A DNA stretch of 64,000 nucleotides from Hungatella sp. (GTDB taxonomy: Bacteria > Bacillota > Clostridia > Lachnospirales > Lachnospiraceae): positions 44,387 to 108,386 of the forward strand of contig WASS01000001.1 of the NCBI GenBank assembly GCA_009712635.1, in the 5' to 3' direction. The notes below the pieces were generated by a model. The model was not told the origin of the DNA. It saw nothing but the letters and a program-made list of their open reading frames with translations, and did no database searches. A program made the translations under genes and the position numbers. Shown one piece after another: positions 10,701-18,456 of this stretch (its first letter is position 1; each line of letters begins with the position of its first letter).

Positions 10701-10825
10701 GTATAAGTTTCTGCGTCCTTCCGGTTATCCATACTCTTCTGAAATACGTCATGTTCTTCCCAAAACTTTTCAATTTCCTTTTCTCTCTCCACAAAGTTTA
10801 AATCTGTAGGGACTTTTCTGTACAT
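7712..10825 (-). CDS. ileS: isoleucyl-tRNA synthetase
   Basis: 1037 residues. Class I signature HIGH (as PHIGHV, about 47-52) and KMSKS (QKMSKSKGN, about 595) are intact, and Cys motifs CPRCG, CWRCD and CPECGK are visible in the editing/catalytic body. The C-terminal DUF5915-like extension places it in the long IleS type 2 group common in clostridia. Expression is governed by the T-box leader upstream. The ATG at 10825 is preferred because GGAGG lies eight bases before it; an ATG five codons upstream overlaps the SD. Confidence 0.97.
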   Translation of the reverse strand: MYRKVPTDLNFVEREKEIEKFWEEHDVFQKSMDNRKDAETYTFYDGPPTANGKPHIGHVLTRVIKDMIPRYRTMKGYDVPRKAGWDTHGLPVELEVEKKLGLDGKEQIEEYGLEPFIKYCKESVWQYKGMWEDFSKTVGFWADMDDPYVTYDNNFIESEWWALKQIWEKGLLYKGFKIVPYCPRCGTPLSSHEVAQGYKDVKERSAIVRFKVKNEDAFILAWTTTPWTLPSNVGLCVNPSETYVKVQSGDYTYYMAEALCEKVLGEEFQVLEKFTGKDLEFKEYEPLFDFVKPNKKAFYVTCDNYVTLTDGTGVVHIAPAFGEDDSKVGRKYDLPFVQLVNGAGEMTEETKWAGTFCKKADPLILTDLEERGLLFAAPVFEHSYPHCWRCDTPLIYYARESWFIKMTAVKDDLIRNNNTINWIPESIGKGRFGDWLENVQDWGVSRNRYWGTPLNVWECECGHQHSIGSIEELKSMSDNCPDEIELHRPYIDGVTITCPECGKQMKRVPEVIDCWFDSGSMPFAQHHYPFENKDLFEKQFPADFISEAVDQTRGWFYSLLAISTLIFNQAPYKNVIVLGHVQDENGQKMSKSKGNAVDPFDALETYGADAIRWYFYVNSAPWLPNRFHGKAVMEGQRKFMGTLWNTYAFFVLYGNIDEFDPTKYKLDYEKLPVMDKWLLSKLNTLIKQVDSYLGNYQIPESARALQEFVDDMSNWYVRRSRERFWAKGMEQDKINAYMTLYTALVDVSKIAAPLIPFMTEQIYQNLVCSVDSSAPESIHLCDYPAANENFIDKQLEDNMDEVLKIVVLGRAARNTANIKNRQPIGQMFVKAPHTLPIFYQEIIEEELNVKTVVFKDDVRDFTSYSFKPQLKTVGPKYGKQLGSIKNALAEINGNEAMDTLNEKGALTFDFDGTEVVLTKEDLLIDTAQMEGYVSEGDNGITVVLDTNLTPELLAEGFVRELISKIQTMRKEAGFEVVDHIRVYSKDNEKIESILKAHENDVKNEVLADDIILNEAAGYVKEWNINGENVTLGVEKIQ

Positions 10826-10852
10826 CTTTATAACCTCCATTAAAATTTTTAA

Positions 10853-11097
10853 TCAAAAAAACCTCCATCCTGTAATCAGGACGAAGGCTGCATTCATTCT
10901 TCGTTATACCACCTAATACTGCATACTGACATATGCTATTCTTTAACGCAGAAACTACGTCCTGACCTACTAAATGTATTCAGCCGGCAACTCCGGAGTG
11001 ATGTTCGAATCCATAATACTCTCACCAGGTTTCCACCCTCCCCGGCTCTCTGTAGATTTCACACGGTTCTACTGTCTCCATCAAAGTCTTTCTATGT
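10853..11097 (-). promoter_or_regulatory. T-box leader of ileS (isoleucine specific)
   Basis: The leader contains Stem I landmarks (AGAACCGTG, AGAGAGCCGG), a specifier loop with ATC (11000-11002) in GAACATCACTCCGG, and a T-box sequence AGGTGGTATAACG (10901-10914). It ends in a terminator, CCTTCGTCCTG/CAGGATGGAGG plus a T run (about 10854-10887). The ATC specifier fits isoleucine, so uncharged tRNA-Ile should promote readthrough into ileS. Confidence 0.93.
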
Positions 11098-11103
11098 CTA
11101 CTA

Positions 11104-11132
11104 ATTATAGGGATCGAAAAAAGAAATGTCAA
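11104..11132 (-). promoter_or_regulatory. SigA-type promoter of the ileS T-box transcript
   Basis: Perfect TTGACA (11127-11132), 17-base spacer, perfect TATAAT (11104-11109) on the minus strand. It places transcription start near 11097, at the beginning of the T-box. Confidence 0.9.
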
Positions 11133-11165
11133 GGCTATTTTTGTATTCAGCTGCTGCAGCTTAAC

Positions 11166-11191
11166 AAAAAGGAGGGTATCCCCTCCCTTTT
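11166..11191 (-). terminator. intrinsic terminator after agrB
   Basis: AAAGGGAGGG/CCCTCCTTTTT hairpin with a 4-base loop directly downstream of the agrB stop, before the ileS promoter. Confidence 0.85.
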
Positions 11192-11201
11192 GCATCCTGC
11201 A

Positions 11202-11759
11202 TTATGAAAGTACCAGTAAAAATGCCGCTGCAGTGATACCGCATATGAAAAGATTTCCTGCATAGCAGAAATGAAATGCAGTCAGTACCAGGCAGCCTGC
11301 ATTGGCCACAATCAGAATCAATCTTGCTTTTCTTCTGTAGTGTACCACTTCTTTCTCATCCAGTCTTTTATTCTCATTATCTGCCGGACTCTTAAAAAAC
11401 AGAACCGCATCAGACAAGACCAGTGCGCCCCACCAGAGAACCTGGTGGATTTGAGCATTTGACAGGAAAAGAATTATGGCTATATAGCAACAGGAAAATA
11501 TGTAACACCCCATTTTAGTCTTCGCATGATAACCGCCTGCATTTCTTCTAAGCGGTATAAGGACACAGCCAATAACAATTAATTGCGGCACCATCTGAAA
11601 ACAGGCAGCAATGCATAAATAGGAAATACAGTGGATCAGTTTTAAAACCAGACACTCTATTCCAAACTGATACAGATCTGCCTCTTTTTCATTGATAATT
11701 TCATTGGATACCAGTTTTTCTACAAATGTTTCTTCCCATCTTATCATCTGGATTTTCAT
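11202..11759 (-). CDS. agrB: AgrB-like accessory gene regulator peptidase
   Basis: 185 residues, a polytopic membrane protein of the AgrB family. The motif RRNAGGYHAKTKMGC carries the catalytic His (about 78) and Cys (about 85), spaced seven residues apart as in the staphylococcal enzyme. AgrB cleaves the AgrD precursor and forms the thiolactone of the signal peptide. Its ATG begins one base after the agrD stop, so translation is probably coupled. Receptor and regulator genes of the agr type lie 4 kb upstream on the same strand. Confidence 0.93.
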   Translation of the reverse strand: MKIQMIRWEETFVEKLVSNEIINEKEADLYQFGIECLVLKLIHCISYLCIAACFQMVPQLIVIGCVLIPLRRNAGGYHAKTKMGCYIFSCCYIAIILFLSNAQIHQVLWWGALVLSDAVLFFKSPADNENKRLDEKEVVHYRRKARLILIVANAGCLVLTAFHFCYAGNLFICGITAAAFLLVLS

Positions 11760-11760
11760 C

Positions 11761-11907
11761 CTAGAATTTTCTTAATTTTTTCGCGTTATCCGGTAATTTA
11801 GGCTGGTAGCCGATAAAAAAGCAGGAACTGTTAACCTCTGTTTTTGCTGAATTTAAAATGGCTTTTGATGCAATTTTTAATGTTACTTTCTTTAATTCGG
11901 ATTTCAT
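11761..11907 (-). CDS. agrD: AgrD-like cyclic lactone autoinducer precursor
   Basis: 48 residues, found by reading the minus strand between ctfB and agrB. An amphipathic Lys-rich N-terminal helix (about 1-25) is followed by the core NSSCFFIGYQPKLPDNAKK. The ring Cys is residue 29, and the YQPKLP stretch is the conserved C-terminal recognition region of clostridial AgrD peptides. The ring is probably CFFIG or CFFIGY; the exact end cannot be decided from sequence. AGAAGG lies seven bases before the ATG. Position immediately before agrB supports the call. Confidence 0.92.
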   Translation of the reverse strand: MKSELKKVTLKIASKAILNSAKTEVNSSCFFIGYQPKLPDNAKKLRKF

Positions 11908-11993
11908 AGGAATGCCTTCTTTCTACTTTTTATTTTTATTACTATATGACTGGTTTTTCAGTATTATACGGTTACCTGAGTCATTACAGAATT

Positions 11994-12650
11994 TTATACA
12001 TGAATCACCTTTAAATCCGGTGATACATGAAGTTGGGCTTCTGTTGCATTCTGGACATCTTCTACGGTCAGACCCGGGGCAATTTCTTTTAATAAAAGCC
12101 CCTTATCCGGAACCACATCAATCACAGCCATATCAGTGACAATGGTCTTTACCACATTTACTGCCGTCAGCGGAAGCTTACATTTCTTCAGTATTTTCGG
12201 AGCTCCATCTTTGCTTACATGCTCCATTGCTAAAATCACCTTTTTCGCTCCTACCACCAGGTCCATAGCTCCTCCCATTCCAGGAACTTTTTTGCCTGGA
12301 ATCATCCAATTCGCCACGTTACCTTTTTCATCAACCTCCAGTGCCCCCAAAACCGTAACATCTACGTGGCCTCCCCGGATAATGCAAAATGAAAACGAAC
12401 TGTCAAAATAGCTGGCGCCCTTTACAGTTGTCACGTAGTTTCCTCCTGCATCGATGCAGTCCAGAGTTTTATCCTCCTGATCCGCATTGGGTCCCACACC
12501 CAATATTCCATTTTCAGCCTGCAGCATAATATGTATATCGTCTGGTATGTAGTTTGCAACCATTGTAGGCATTCCCACTCCGAGATTAACAACATCTCCG
12601 TCTTTTAGTTCCTTTGCAATTCTTCTTACAATCGCTTCTCTTTTATTCAT
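11994..12650 (-). CDS. ctfB: acetate/butyrate-acetoacetate CoA-transferase subunit B
   Basis: 218 residues, a type I CoA-transferase beta subunit. The active-site Glu is in QAENGILGVGP (about 46-56), which carries the covalent CoA thioester. With subunit A it transfers CoA between acetoacetyl-CoA and acetate or butyrate. It starts three bases after ctfA and closes the thl-adc-ctfA-ctfB operon; agrD follows 86 bases later with no evident terminator. Confidence 0.9.
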   Translation of the reverse strand: MNKREAIVRRIAKELKDGDVVNLGVGMPTMVANYIPDDIHIMLQAENGILGVGPNADQEDKTLDCIDAGGNYVTTVKGASYFDSSFSFCIIRGGHVDVTVLGALEVDEKGNVANWMIPGKKVPGMGGAMDLVVGAKKVILAMEHVSKDGAPKILKKCKLPLTAVNVVKTIVTDMAVIDVVPDKGLLLKEIAPGLTVEDVQNATEAQLHVSPDLKVIHV

Positions 12651-12653
12651 AAT

Positions 12654-13310
12654 TTACTGGCCCACCTTTACAATATTATCTATAAAAATTCCGGGAACAG
12701 TTACATCATTGGGATCAATTTCCCCCGCTTTTACGTATTCATCCACCTCTGCGACCACATAATCCGCGGCGGTAGCCATAACAACATTAAAGTTGCGGGA
12801 GGAGCCATTGATAATCAAATTTCCAGTCTCATCTGCCTTTTGGGCTTTAATAAATGCCACATTTGCCTTCAGCGGCATTTCAAGCAGATAATTTTTCTCT
12901 CCGATCTCTATTTTCCTCTTTCCTTCTTCTACAACTGTACCCAGACCGACTGGTGTCAAAACTCCGCCCAGACCTGCGCCGCCTGCACGTATTTTTTCAG
13001 CAAGGGTACCCTGGGGAAACAGCTGAACTTTGGCTTCTCCAGTCATAAGAAGTCTTCCGGTTTCCGGATTGGATCCGATGTAGGAGGCAAAGATCCGCTT
13101 CACTCTTCCGCTTTTTATCAGTTGATAGATGGAAAGCTCTGTCGTTCCGGTATCATTGGATATAATGGCAAGGTCACTGGCTGTACTGGTATTTAAAAGT
13201 GCATTTACCAGATTTTCAGGATGACCTCCTGCCAGAAATCCACCAATCATAATAGCATCTCCATCTTTGACTTTTTTCACCGCTTCTCCAGCTGATATTA
13301 ATTTGTTCAT
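12654..13310 (-). CDS. ctfA: acetate/butyrate-acetoacetate CoA-transferase subunit A
   Basis: 218 residues, the type I CoA-transferase alpha subunit with GGFLAGGHPENLVNAL near the N-terminus and GAGLGGVLTPVGLGT in the middle. It pairs with ctfB. The neighbour adc suggests the acetoacetate produced is decarboxylated to acetone. The start follows AGGAGG-like sequence (GGAGGCCATT) upstream. Confidence 0.9.
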   Translation of the reverse strand: MNKLISAGEAVKKVKDGDAIMIGGFLAGGHPENLVNALLNTSTASDLAIISNDTGTTELSIYQLIKSGRVKRIFASYIGSNPETGRLLMTGEAKVQLFPQGTLAEKIRAGGAGLGGVLTPVGLGTVVEEGKRKIEIGEKNYLLEMPLKANVAFIKAQKADETGNLIINGSSRNFNVVMATAADYVVAEVDEYVKAGEIDPNDVTVPGIFIDNIVKVGQ

Positions 13311-13327
13311 ATAGAATGGCCTCCTTT

Positions 13328-14071
13328 TTATTCACTTAGGTAATCATGGATCACGCGTCCATATGGTAAGGTTAAATCTGAGATGATATGCGTTCCGCCC
13401 ATGCAGGCTTTTACAGGCAGATCTGCCACAGGCGCATTCACATGGGGGATTAAATGAAGTCTTGCAGGCCCGGACCATGCCTCCTTCACCTGAATATCTT
13501 CCAGATTGTAAGCCACCAGCTGGGCAATTTTGGGACTTCCGTCTGCATCCGGAATCAGCTTTAAATTAACCTGCATTTTCCCCAGGTTCTTAGCAACTGC
13601 TTTTTTATCAAGAGTATGATATTTAAAAGGCATGGTTCCCATTGCCACAAGAATATGATTGTAAATCAAGGTACCGGTTAATGTCTCGGTATCTTCAACT
13701 CTAAGATGAGGCCGTCCCCACTTCTTTGGAAATCCCCAGATTTCACGTCCTGCGAGAATGGCAGGACCGTTATTTAAATACATTTGTGCTGTAAAATTAC
13801 AGGCTTCTCCATGGAATGTACATGGAATTACAATTCCGCTTTCTTCGTAGGTTCCAAGACCTGAGGAATCGGGCATCTTGATCCATTCATACAAAACAAG
13901 ATTGCTTCCATCCGGTTCCAGTGGTTCCGGAACCGCCTCTCTAATCAGATCCGGATCTGATTCATAGCTGATTGTAAAATACTCCCTGTTTATAAAACGG
14001 CACGGAGGGCGCCCATAACTGGCACTTGCTGCAGGCATGGACTGCAGGGAGATAATCGTTTCTGATTTCAT
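13328..14071 (-). CDS. adc: acetoacetate decarboxylase
   Basis: 247 residues, typical Adc length. The Schiff-base lysine lies in REIWGFPKKWG, which matches the clostridial EIWGYPKK motif. It converts acetoacetate to acetone and CO2. AAGGAA sits seven bases before the ATG at 14071 but only one base before an ATG two codons upstream, so 14071 is used. It lies between thiolase and the CoA-transferase, the full set for acetone formation from acetyl-CoA. Confidence 0.93.
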   Translation of the reverse strand: MKSETIISLQSMPAASASYGRPPCRFINREYFTISYESDPDLIREAVPEPLEPDGSNLVLYEWIKMPDSSGLGTYEESGIVIPCTFHGEACNFTAQMYLNNGPAILAGREIWGFPKKWGRPHLRVEDTETLTGTLIYNHILVAMGTMPFKYHTLDKKAVAKNLGKMQVNLKLIPDADGSPKIAQLVAYNLEDIQVKEAWSGPARLHLIPHVNAPVADLPVKACMGGTHIISDLTLPYGRVIHDYLSE

Positions 14072-14100
14072 AAACATGTTCCTTTCTATGTAAAAGTTGT

Positions 14101-15285
14101 TTATAAGTTAGCATTTTCAACCAGCATGGCAATTCCCATACCTCCGCCGATGCATAATGATGCCACACCGTAACGGGCGGATCTGCGCACCATTTCATGC
14201 ACCAGAGTAACCAGTATCCGGGCACCGCTTGCTCCAAGAGGGTGTCCGATTGCAACTGCCCCGCCGTTAACATTCACCTTTGACTTGTCAACTCCAAGTT
14301 CCTTTGTTACTGCCACTGACTGTGCTGCAAATGCCTCATTTAACTCCAGTAAATCGATATCATGAATGGTTAATCCCTGTTTTTTCAAAAGTGTGGAAAC
14401 TGCCTTTACCGGCCCTATGCCCATATATGCAGGATCAACGCCAACCAGCGAATAGCCTTTGATATAAGCCATTGGTTTTAAATCATACTCTCTGCATTTA
14501 TCTTCGGATGCCACAAGCATGGCTGCTGCACCATCACTGATTGGGGATGCATTTCCGGCTGTAACTGTTCCGTCCGTTTTAAATACAGTTCTTAACCCGG
14601 AAAGCTTTTCCAATGTGGTATCTGCTTTGATGTGTTCATCTTCTGAGAAGCAGATTTCTTCTTTCTTCTTTTTAACGGTTATTGGAACAATCTGGCTATC
14701 AAAGATCTTAGCATTTTTTGCTATTGCTGCCTTCATATGGCTGCTATAAGAAAACTCATCCTGCTCTTTCCTGGTTACATTGTATTTTTCTGCTACATTT
14801 TCCGCCGTAATTCCCATATGATAATGATTTATGGCACAGGTAAGAGCATCAGCAACCAGACTGTCTACCAGTTCTCCATTCCCCATTCGATAACCGTTTC
14901 TTGCTTTCTTCAAAAGATAAGGTGCATTTGACATACTTTCCATTCCACCAGCTAAAACAATGCTGTTTTGTTCGGCCAGAATTGAATCATAGGCCAGCGC
15001 AACCGTATGCAGCCCGGAGCCGCAGACCGTATTTATGGTGGAGGCAGGAATCTCAACCGGAATACCTGCATTTACTGCAGCCTGTCTGGCAGGGCTTTGA
15101 CCAATTCCCGCCTGAAGCACATTTCCCAGATATACTGCATTAATAAGTGAACTCTCTAATTTACTTTGTTCCAGGCAGGACTGAATGACTGCGGTTCCCA
15201 GTTCTGATGCATTTAAGGTTGAAAGAGTACCGTTAAAGGATCCAACAGCAGTTCTTACCGGGCTTATTAAAGCTATTTTTTTCAT
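14101..15285 (-). CDS. thlA: acetyl-CoA C-acetyltransferase (thiolase)
   Basis: 394 residues. Nucleophilic Cys in NTVCGSGLH (about 88), catalytic GHPLGASG with its His (about 349) and the second Cys in CIGGGMG (about 379) are intact. It condenses two acetyl-CoA to acetoacetyl-CoA and is the first gene of the ketone operon. AAGGAG precedes the ATG. The upstream region carries a direct repeat that may bind the AgrA-like regulator. Confidence 0.95.
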   Translation of the reverse strand: MKKIALISPVRTAVGSFNGTLSTLNASELGTAVIQSCLEQSKLESSLINAVYLGNVLQAGIGQSPARQAAVNAGIPVEIPASTINTVCGSGLHTVALAYDSILAEQNSIVLAGGMESMSNAPYLLKKARNGYRMGNGELVDSLVADALTCAINHYHMGITAENVAEKYNVTRKEQDEFSYSSHMKAAIAKNAKIFDSQIVPITVKKKKEEICFSEDEHIKADTTLEKLSGLRTVFKTDGTVTAGNASPISDGAAAMLVASEDKCREYDLKPMAYIKGYSLVGVDPAYMGIGPVKAVSTLLKKQGLTIHDIDLLELNEAFAAQSVAVTKELGVDKSKVNVNGGAVAIGHPLGASGARILVTLVHEMVRRSARYGVASLCIGGGMGIAMLVENANL

Positions 15286-15365
15286 TTTATTTGCTCCTTT
15301 CTATTCTCATTTCTTGTTTACAGCCACATTCTCCTACTTCTTATAGTGGTTTTCAACAAAAGTCG

Positions 15366-15400
15366 TACAACTTACAGATTTTATGTATAATCTACAACTT
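15366..15400. promoter_or_regulatory. candidate activator site: direct repeat upstream of thlA
   Basis: The octamer TACAACTT (AAGTTGTA on the coding strand) occurs twice, at 15366-15373 and 15393-15400, exactly 27 bases apart. A TATAAG -10-like element follows near 15341 without a good -35 sequence, which suits an activated promoter. LytTR regulators bind direct repeats, and such a regulator lies upstream; the assignment is inference. Confidence 0.4.
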
Positions 15401-15455
15401 TTTGAATGTTTCAATCATGAAACATCTTGTGTAAATAAAGATCAGAAAGCAAAAA

Positions 15456-15498
15456 GAAAGCACTCCGAACTTTTTTATACCAGTCCGTGTGCTTTTTT
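15456..15498 (-). terminator. intrinsic terminator between agrC-like gene and thlA
   Basis: GCAC...GTGC hairpin bordered by long A and T runs on both sides, placed just after the sensor kinase stop; it can work on both strands. Confidence 0.7.
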
Positions 15499-15516
15499 TT
15501 CAGCAAATGAAATATC

Positions 15517-16824
15517 TTAATTAAATATAATTTTACAGGAAAATATCCTGTTTTCTTCTTCCAGAACCATACTTCCATTATACTTTTTAATTATATTTTC
15601 CACATTTAAAAGACCAATCCCATGATTTTTTCCTTTTTTTGAAACTGGCTTGCCACGATGCCATCTTTCTATGGGAGCTGTGCTGTTGGTAATATTTATA
15701 ACTGTAAAATCATTATATTTATCAAGCTTAACTTTGATAAATCTGTCCTTCGGCACCTGGTCACATGCATCGATGGCATTGTCCAGCAGATTTCCAAATA
15801 TTGTTGTTACTTCAATTGGCTCCATAAAGGAAAGATCAACAATGCCTATTTCCAGATTGAACTTTATTTTATGATAGATGGCAATTCGCTTCTTATCATT
15901 TAATATCACGTTTAAAATAGGATTATTGGTATAATCCTCCAAAGACAGCGGAATCAGTAATCTTCCTATTTCTTTGGCATAAGTAAGTGCTGCTTTATGG
16001 TCATTTGCCTGATACATCTCCTCGATCAGATTCAGACGCTTATATACATCATGGAGTATTATGATGGACTCATTATACTTTTCTTTCTGATCTTCATAAA
16101 ATTCATATTGCAGCAAAGACTGCTGCTCCAACAATTTTAATTTTACTTTTAGCTGGTTGTTTTCTTCTACAAATCTTGCCAGATATAAAAAATACAGATC
16201 TGCAAATAAGATGCACCCCATATTAATGAGTATCAGTATATATTCTGTTATATTTGTAATTTTCGGGATTACCACAATGATTACGGCTATATTGGTCATA
16301 CTGAACAATATAATTATTACTTGTATCAGGCATTGGGTAATTGTATACTTTACAGCAAAATCTTCCCGCCAGAGTCTGGTGATGATTAAATAATATACAT
16401 TGAGGACAACCAGCTTGGAAAAAGTTAATTCCATACTTTTGATCATAACAGGCTGTATGCCGTGAATCTGAAGTTTCAGAAGTATGTATTCCAGAACTAC
16501 TACCCCAACCGTTTCGCAGACAGATAATATCAAAATCAAAACCGGCACTTCAAAGATCCGGTATATTAATTTTTTATTGTCATTGCGATAAAAAATATTA
16601 TTTATAAAACTAAACAGCGCAATCCAGATTACTATATTAAGGACTGGCTGCCCCAATTCATTTATCATTACAACTATTAAAAATGCTGCTGTTTTTAATA
16701 ATATGTTAAAAAACCGGTTATTTATTTTCCGTTCATTTCTTTCTTCTATAAATTGAAATAGAATAATGTTATTAATCATACAAGAAATGAAGGTTCCGAA
16801 TGTAAGAATCATATAATTTTCCAT
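15517..16824 (-). CDS. agrC: AgrC-like peptide-sensing histidine kinase (GHKL)
   Basis: 435 residues. The N-terminal half has about six hydrophobic segments (roughly 5-205), followed by a dimerisation helix with a probable phospho-acceptor His in ILHDVYKRL (about 257). The GHKL ATPase domain has the N box NLLDNAIDACDQ and the G box GIGLLNVENII. This is the architecture of AgrC/ComD receptors for cyclic peptides. It overlaps nothing and follows the regulator gene by eight bases. The AgrD/AgrB pair on the same strand is the obvious signal source, by inference. Confidence 0.85.
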   Translation of the reverse strand: MENYMILTFGTFISCMINNIILFQFIEERNERKINNRFFNILLKTAAFLIVVMINELGQPVLNIVIWIALFSFINNIFYRNDNKKLIYRIFEVPVLILILSVCETVGVVVLEYILLKLQIHGIQPVMIKSMELTFSKLVVLNVYYLIITRLWREDFAVKYTITQCLIQVIIILFSMTNIAVIIVVIPKITNITEYILILINMGCILFADLYFLYLARFVEENNQLKVKLKLLEQQSLLQYEFYEDQKEKYNESIIILHDVYKRLNLIEEMYQANDHKAALTYAKEIGRLLIPLSLEDYTNNPILNVILNDKKRIAIYHKIKFNLEIGIVDLSFMEPIEVTTIFGNLLDNAIDACDQVPKDRFIKVKLDKYNDFTVINITNSTAPIERWHRGKPVSKKGKNHGIGLLNVENIIKKYNGSMVLEEENRIFSCKIIFN

Positions 16825-16832
16825 TTTTTCTC

Positions 16833-17576
16833 CTATACATTACTCTGTATGAAATTATTTAGTTTTTTCCTGAAATCCGCTGATTTTTTCTGGGAAACAG
16901 GAAGTTTATCATTATTATTTAACAAAACCTCGTAACCTTTTATATTTTTTATATGTCTCAGATTTACCAGAATGCTTTGATGACAGGCTTCAAAATTGTA
17001 CTTTTGCATCTTTTCTGTTAAATTTTTCATTTTATCTATAAAAAAATATTCTTCATTTTCAAGTTTTATTTTTATTTTTCTATTTATATACTCAAAGTAA
17101 AAAATATCTTTGACTTCAAAACTTTTTATTCTGCTTTCTAATTCACCAGCTTCTGTTACTTTTAAAATCTCAAAATTTACAATCTCTAATTTACCAGGTT
17201 CTTCCTGTATGTATTGGATAATCTCCTGAAGCTGACGTTCCACATTGTTCTTTGTAACGGGTTTTTCCAAAAATGCAAAGGCATGAACATAATTGACAGC
17301 CTGTCTGCAAAATTGTTTATAACTAGTGGTATAAATGACTTTAACATTCCGATTCTTTTCCCATATTGTTTTACCAATCTCAATCCCATTCATTCCGGAT
17401 AAGGCAATATCAAGAAAAATCAGATCAAACTTTCCATGAAACTCAAGCAGCTCTTCTCCTGACTTAAAAGTTATAATCTGAAATGGAATTGATACGGATT
17501 TCATATAACCTTTCACAAATTTTGCTATTCTGACTGAATCACTTTTATTATCATCACAAATGGCAATAAGAAGCAT
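16833..17576 (-). CDS. agrA: AgrA-like response regulator (receiver + LytTR)
   Basis: 247 residues. The receiver domain (1-125) has the acidic pair in ICDDN, the phosphoacceptor Asp in LIFLDIALSGMNG (about 55), Thr in IYTTS and Lys in LEKPV. A LytTR DNA-binding domain occupies about 140-245, with CHQSILVNLRHI typical of this fold. It is the first gene of the regulator-kinase pair. Upstream lies a 9-base direct repeat with the same 27-base period as that before thlA. Confidence 0.88.
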   Translation of the reverse strand: MLLIAICDDNKSDSVRIAKFVKGYMKSVSIPFQIITFKSGEELLEFHGKFDLIFLDIALSGMNGIEIGKTIWEKNRNVKVIYTTSYKQFCRQAVNYVHAFAFLEKPVTKNNVERQLQEIIQYIQEEPGKLEIVNFEILKVTEAGELESRIKSFEVKDIFYFEYINRKIKIKLENEEYFFIDKMKNLTEKMQKYNFEACHQSILVNLRHIKNIKGYEVLLNNNDKLPVSQKKSADFRKKLNNFIQSNV

Positions 17577-17642
17577 TAAACCCCTCCTCTTCTGATATTT
17601 TATATTGTAGTAATAAAACGCTTACATTCTATATCCTTTTTA

Positions 17643-17678
17643 TGTACATTTCAACCCAACCGCCAAAATTGTACATTT
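17643..17678. repeat. 27-base-period direct repeat upstream of agrA-like gene
   Basis: TGTACATTT occurs at 17643-17651 and 17670-17678 (AAATGTACA on the coding strand). The 27-base spacing equals that of the thlA-upstream repeat, and both share a TGTAC/TTGTA core, suggesting one regulator acts at both. No experimental basis is available here. Confidence 0.4.
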
Positions 17679-17734
17679 TGAGTGCTAATATTTACATATT
17701 TGCCTCTAAATTTTGATGACGTCTATGAAACAAA

Positions 17735-18260
17735 ATCAGAGCGGGTACCGAATTCTTTCCTCAATTCGATACCCGCTCTACACGTTTTCATCCATCAGTT
17801 AATTCATGCCTCTCTTTAGATTTTTGATAATGCTTTTCTGGATGATTCTCTCTATGAACTTGTTTTCGCTTCCCTTACTGATCCCTTATGCAATCTCAAT
17901 TATTCTGCTTCTTATTTTCATTCTTCTATCTTGTCAGGGAACCATTGGGTTTGGGTCGCTGGAAATAACCAGCGAAATTACTTAAATATAGTTCTGACCA
18001 ATCATAGGCACGTCAATGAATTGCCGGACCCTTCTGCCATCTTCCATGTCAGCTAAACTGCTGGAATCCACTGGCTTTTTTAAAGTGGGGAAACGTCTTA
18101 TCTTTTGCCTGAGCTCTTTGTCAGCCGACAGGCGTTACAACTGTTTTTGGTGGAATCGACCTCCTTTGGCTCTTTCTTATGAATTATTTTAGAAAAAAGG
18201 GTGTAACTGTTAATCTTTTGTAGATGATATTATTATAATGCATAGCGTTTTATTTTGCAA
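17735..18260 (-). ncRNA. candidate structured non-coding RNA with own promoter and terminator
   Basis: This 880-base gene-free stretch contains, on the minus strand, TTGCAA (18255-18260), a 17-base spacer and TATAAT (18232-18237), then about 450 bases without a credible gene. It ends in a strong hairpin (arms 17738-17754 and 17763-17779, 16 of 17 pairs) followed by a T-rich tail. Internal stems include GCCTG/CAGGC around 18110-18135 and a perfect TCGCTGG/CCAGCGA stem near 17957-17975. I do not recognise it as tmRNA, RNase P, SRP or 6S RNA. It could instead be the decayed remains of a gene. Confidence 0.4.
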
Positions 18261-18395
18261 GTTATTTTATAAAATTTTAATCTTTTATTTTTCTATTCAT
18301 TAATTGTGTATGTTTATTCTGATAATTCATTATATTAATACACTTTAATTGTTAATTCATTGTCAGATTACATTGTTATATTTTTGTCAATGCAA

Positions 18396-18423
18396 TTGTT
18401 TTTTTGTAAACATATGGTATAAT
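18396..18423 (+). promoter_or_regulatory. SigA-type promoter of pncB
   Basis: TTGTTT (18396-18401), 16-base spacer, TATAAT (18418-18423), 33 bases before the pncB start codon. Confidence 0.75.
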
Positions 18424-18456
18424 GTGCGAAAAGGATTTGTAAAAAGGAGAAAAACT

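Noticed and set aside
15340..15400. Possible T-box or riboswitch before thlA
   Set aside because: The region is short and AT-rich with no conserved riboswitch elements; only the direct repeats stand out.
17806..17985. A 59-codon plus-strand ORF encoding a very hydrophobic peptide (MPLFRFLIMLFWM...)
   Set aside because: No SD or promoter; the hydrophobicity comes from reading the T-rich strand opposite a probable minus-strand transcript. Kept only as part of the candidate RNA region.
17982..18134. A 50-codon minus-strand open frame ending ...RQFIDVPMIGQNYI that looks coding-like
   Set aside because: It lacks an ATG/GTG/TTG start with an SD and is preceded by a stop; it could be a gene remnant but cannot be supported as a gene.
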